Below are positions 6,650 to 8,369 of a DNA stretch of 8,369 nt, in pieces. The stretch covers positions 1-8,369 of the forward strand of contig CAAGGQ010000218.1 in NCBI GenBank assembly GCA_900769475.1, written 5' to 3'. The stretch is from Clostridia bacterium. GTDB lineage: Bacteria > Bacillota > Clostridia > Oscillospirales > CAG-272. Each line of letters begins with the position of its first letter. Position 1 is the first letter of the stretch. The notes under the pieces were generated by a model. The model was not told where the DNA came from, did not search any database, and saw only the letters and a list, made by a program, of their open reading frames with translations. Both the position numbers and the translations under genes were made by a program.

Positions 6650-7123
6650 ATGAAACAATGCTTTGGAACGATTTTGCTCAACGCTTTGAAGATCTGGGGG
6701 GCCTCCTGGATCGGGGGCTTAGTTTCCATAATCCCGCTGTATATTATGCGTGGAAACGGGGCGCCGACGCCCGTGCAGAATTGGGGGAGCGCTCTGATTG
6801 GAGGCCTTACCGCCGCGGTGGCACTGTTTATCTTCTTTGTGCGAGAGGGGAGAAGCGGAGAATTTCGCAAATATGCCAAAAAGGAATTGCTGTTGCTTTC
6901 AGTACTGCCGTCCCTGTTTTGGATCGTGGTGGGGTGCCTGTTCGTAAAGAACAATTTCGTGATTTTGGTCAATGCCACCATGTTTTGTGAGGCGGTTACC
7001 GGGATCCCTGTGGCGGAATACGGCCTTCTCACGCCTCTGCCCTTCGCCCTGGCGTTTGGCATCATTTATTCGGTGGCCGTCTTTTTGGGGTATTGCTACG
7101 GCCAATCCCATCCAAAATGGTAA
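6650..7123 (+). CDS. Four-helix integral membrane protein, unknown function
   Basis: A 157-residue protein I do not recognise as a named family. Hydrophobic segments at about residues 12-32, 45-64, 79-99 and 126-150 predict four membrane helices. The basic loop between helices 2 and 3 (REGRSGEFRKYAKK, 65-78) and the charged ends place both termini inside by the positive-inside rule. No signal peptide, catalytic motif or transporter signature is visible. The loop after helix 1 carries RGNGAPTPVQNW. AAGAAAGGA (6633-6641) sits 8 bases before the ATG and overlaps the stop of the XRE regulator gene. This tight spacing suggests co-transcription, so the protein may be a target or signal partner of the regulator (inference). 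No terminator was seen between its stop and the promoter at 7142, so some read-through into the next unit is possible. Confidence 0.85.
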   Translation: MKQCFGTILLNALKIWGASWIGGLVSIIPLYIMRGNGAPTPVQNWGSALIGGLTAAVALFIFFVREGRSGEFRKYAKKELLLLSVLPSLFWIVVGCLFVKNNFVILVNATMFCEAVTGIPVAEYGLLTPLPFALAFGIIYSVAVFLGYCYGQSHPKW

Positions 7124-7141
7124 AAAACAGTAGCCGTTCCA

Positions 7142-7170
7142 TTGACACGGGGAACTTGTTCTGCTATAAT
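7142..7170 (+). promoter_or_regulatory. Perfect-consensus promoter of the small-protein unit
   Basis: TTGACA (7142-7147), exactly 17 bases, then TATAAT (7165-7170), with TGC (7162-7164) making an extended -10. All twelve hexamer positions match. The predicted start near 7177 leaves about a 36-base leader before the ORF at 7213. A promoter this good suggests strong, largely unregulated transcription. Confidence 0.9.
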
Positions 7171-7212
7171 GAAAAAAAGAAGATCCCCGAACAATTGAGA
7201 TTGGAGGACATG

Positions 7213-7410
7213 ATGAAACTGTTTCAACCCCTTTTTGGAAAGCGGAAAAAGAAGAAAAAGGAAGAAGAGCCGCAATGCTGGTACAATAATTTTCACGAGC
7301 AAAAAAGAGATCGCCGGGTACCTCCCACCATTGAGGGCGGTGCTTTGTGCAGCAGTCCCAATCAGGGAGATTTTACCGCCGCACAGCAGATCTCGGACCA
7401 GCAAGGATAA
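7213..7410 (+). CDS. Small basic protein of unknown function (65 aa)
   Basis: I do not recognise the family. The predicted product has 65 residues: MKLFQPLFG, a lysine/arginine run (KRKKKKK, 10-16), three glutamates, PQCWYNNFHEQKRDRR (20-35), a proline-containing segment, then ALCSSPNQGDF (44-54) and a glutamine-rich tail. There are two cysteines, Cys22 and Cys46. There is no membrane helix or cleavable signal, so it is probably cytosolic or nucleic-acid- or membrane-surface-associated by charge (inference). GGAGG (7203-7207) is 5 bases from the ATG at 7213 and only 2 from an in-frame ATG at 7210, which favours 7213. It has its own perfect promoter and a terminator 38 bases past the stop, so it forms a single-gene unit. 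A purine run at 7239-7269 could allow slippage. The unit might instead make a roughly 315-base non-coding RNA, though the well-placed ribosome binding site argues for translation. Confidence 0.65.
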   Translation: MKLFQPLFGKRKKKKKEEEPQCWYNNFHEQKRDRRVPPTIEGGALCSSPNQGDFTAAQQISDQQG

Positions 7411-7447
7411 GAACGGCCTTGTCGTTGCACATGGGCCAAATACATAT

Positions 7448-7492
7448 GGGGTGTTGCAAATGCAAAAGGCATTTGGTCGATGCCCCTTTTTT
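7448..7492 (+). terminator. Rho-independent terminator of the small-protein unit
   Basis: Bases 7448-7463 pair with 7469-7486 around the loop AAAAG. The outer GGGG/CCCC and inner AAATGC/GCATTT blocks are perfect; the middle has three G-T wobbles and two bulged bases (7475 and 7477). Six Ts (7487-7492) follow directly. It separates the small ORF from the promoter of the next operon. Confidence 0.8.
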
Positions 7493-7524
7493 GTTCTCTA
7501 TCCAAATTCTCTTTGGGGAAGCCC

Positions 7525-7553
7525 TTGCAATTCGGGAAATTGTATGCTACAAT
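7525..7553 (+). promoter_or_regulatory. Promoter for CHAP-like gene and downstream gene
   Basis: TTGCAA (7525-7530, four of six matches) is followed after 17 bases by TACAAT (7548-7553, five of six matches), with TGC (7545-7547) as the extended -10. The predicted start near 7560 gives about a 30-base leader to the ATG at 7589. It lies just past the terminator at 7448-7492. Confidence 0.75.
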
Positions 7554-7588
7554 AAATAACAGTAAGAACCAAGGGAGGACAACGGGTC

Positions 7589-8083
7589 ATGAATCAGATG
7601 TTAGCACAAATTGCGGAACGGGAAGCAAAGAAAAACTATCAAGGAAATTCGGATAACGGTATGGGGAATCTGTATCCCTTTTTGGAGCTGTTTGCCGAGA
7701 CCGACGAGGTCACCGAGGAAGCGCTGAATGCTGATTGGAGCGGTGCCTTTGCCTTTTGGTGCGTCCAGGAGGCGGGATACGGACTTCCTCTGCGCTATCC
7801 CGACACCCGTGTGCACGGATGCTTTGCTTGGGTACCTGCATGGGTGGAGTTTGCCCGCCTGCCCAAGATCCATCTGTGGCACAGTCCTACCGAGGCTTTG
7901 GAGGTGGGAGATCTGGTGGTTTTCTCCTTCCGTGAGGGGAAGCCTCCTCGCATGGGCATCGTTCTGGAACTGCACGAGGATACCATGGACGTGGCCGTGG
8001 GCAATCATCATAACCATTCGGCGGTGGTGGAGTGTCCCGTAGGGGAGGGAATCCTGGGATTCCTTCGTCTGCCCTCGATCTGA
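7589..8083 (+). CDS. CHAP-domain-like protein, probably catalytically inactive
   Basis: A 164-residue protein whose layout matches CHAP (cysteine/histidine amidohydrolase/peptidase) domains, which usually cut peptidoglycan cross-links or glutathionylspermidine-type amides. Seen: DWSGAFAFWCVQEAGYGLP (49-67), where active members have a WC-x-x-F catalytic cysteine block; VGDLVVF (106-112), the usual GDlvvF strand; RMGIVLEL (121-128), normally HxGIV; and VAVGNHHNHSAVV (135-147), normally EGN. The catalytic Cys is Ser51, the catalytic His is Arg121 and the usual Glu is Val137, while Asn139 of the GN pair remains. It is therefore probably a pseudo-enzyme or binding domain. There is no signal peptide or membrane helix, so it is probably cytosolic. 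AGGGAGG (7572-7578) supports the start, with a rather long 10-base spacing; Met4 (7598) is an alternative. It is followed after 19 bases by the next gene. The family call rests on remembered motifs, not a search. Confidence 0.7.
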   Translation: MNQMLAQIAEREAKKNYQGNSDNGMGNLYPFLELFAETDEVTEEALNADWSGAFAFWCVQEAGYGLPLRYPDTRVHGCFAWVPAWVEFARLPKIHLWHSPTEALEVGDLVVFSFREGKPPRMGIVLELHEDTMDVAVGNHHNHSAVVECPVGEGILGFLRLPSI

Positions 8084-8102
8084 TGGCTTTGGAGGAAGAT
8101 CT

Positions 8103-8369
8103 ATGAATTCGTTTTCGTATTATTTGAAGGAGCAAAGCGCGCTCCATCCCTCCATGCAACCTCGGGACGTGGCCAAGCTTTGCTATCAGGCCGCCTTTGG
8201 AGCCGAGCATCTTTTGCGGGATCGCGCAGCTGCATGGAACTATTTGAAGCGGGAGCTGGAGGCAACCCCCGCAACAGAGGCGCTTCCCTTGGTGGAGGCC
8301 ATCTCCCCGGAGGTCTGCCGCGTTCATTTGGGCGTATGGAAGCAAAAGGGACTTCCCGCCGAGTGGTTG
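8103..8369 (+). CDS. Hypothetical protein, N-terminal 89 codons (runs off window)
   Basis: The reading frame is open from ATG 8103 to the right edge with no stop. GGAGGA (8091-8096) sits 6 bases upstream. The visible N-terminus contains HPSMQPRDVAKLCYQAAFG (15-33), then AEHLLRDRAAAWNYLKRELE (34-53) and VCRVHLGVWKQKGLPAEWL (71-89). It looks soluble and mostly helical. The pattern resembles conserved uncharacterised proteins of gut Clostridia that I recall without a name or function, so none is assigned. The gene is 19 bases behind the CHAP-like gene and probably shares its promoter. Confidence 0.85.
   Translation, partial: MNSFSYYLKEQSALHPSMQPRDVAKLCYQAAFGAEHLLRDRAAAWNYLKRELEATPATEALPLVEAISPEVCRVHLGVWKQKGLPAEWL

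Noticed and set aside
6115..6990. 291-codon plus-strand frame spanning the end of the XRE gene and the start of the membrane protein gene
   Set aside because: It overlaps two supported genes in another frame, is extremely rich in Gly and Arg, and bridges a real stop and start. It is a shadow frame.
7152..7161. GAAC-TT-GTTC dyad in the promoter spacer, considered as a LexA/DinR box
   Set aside because: Gram-positive LexA boxes need four bases between GAAC and GTTC; here there are two, and the dyad is short enough to occur by chance.
7148..7194. Inverted repeats CGGGGA/TCCCCG and TTGTTC/GAACAA around the small-unit promoter
   Set aside because: The arms cross each other, so they cannot form one hairpin, and the left arms lie upstream of the predicted transcription start. 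Probably chance.
7235..7555. 106-codon alternative frame over the small-protein unit
   Set aside because: It lacks a ribosome binding site, runs through the predicted terminator hairpin and into the next promoter, so it is less credible than the 65-codon ORF at 7213.

Overview
The window looks like chromosomal DNA from a Gram-positive gut-type Clostridia, perhaps Oscillospirales or a related order; this is inferred from gene content and style, not from a marker gene. The evidence is: adjacent pth and mfd genes as in Firmicutes; an 874-residue pyruvate phosphate dikinase whose catalytic residues fall at nearly the same positions as in Clostridium symbiosum; purine-rich ribosome binding sites; and A/T-rich intergenic regions with near-consensus sigma-A promoters. 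I see no phage, transposon, CRISPR, tRNA or rRNA signature.

Layout. 1-2342, minus strand: mfd (transcription-repair coupling factor, only the first 563 codons in the window) directly behind pth (peptidyl-tRNA hydrolase), both served by a perfect TTGACA-N17-TATAAT promoter. 2343-2684: a 342-bp divergent control region with that promoter, an operator-like dyad, a plus-strand promoter for ppdK and a ppdK leader containing a hairpin with possible alternative pairings. 2685-5309, plus: ppdK, closed by a strong rho-independent terminator. 5387-7123, plus: two overlapping dyads, a promoter, an XRE-type helix-turn-helix regulator with a TPR-like C-terminal part, and a four-helix membrane protein 15 bases behind it. 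7142-7492, plus: a compact single-gene unit with a perfect promoter, a 65-codon ORF of unknown function and its own terminator. 7525-8369, plus: a promoter, a CHAP-like protein that appears to have lost its catalytic residues, and the first 89 codons of a protein of unknown function.

How the genes relate. pth and mfd are housekeeping genes of translation (peptidyl-tRNA recycling) and DNA repair (removal of stalled RNA polymerase) and are probably co-transcribed. ppdK is a central-metabolism gene with codon use typical of strong expression. The XRE regulator and membrane protein are probably one operon and may be a sensor/effector pair. The last two genes probably form another operon. The candidates for something undescribed are the stand-alone small-protein unit at 7142-7492, the apparently dead CHAP-like protein at 7589-8083, and the ppdK leader structure.
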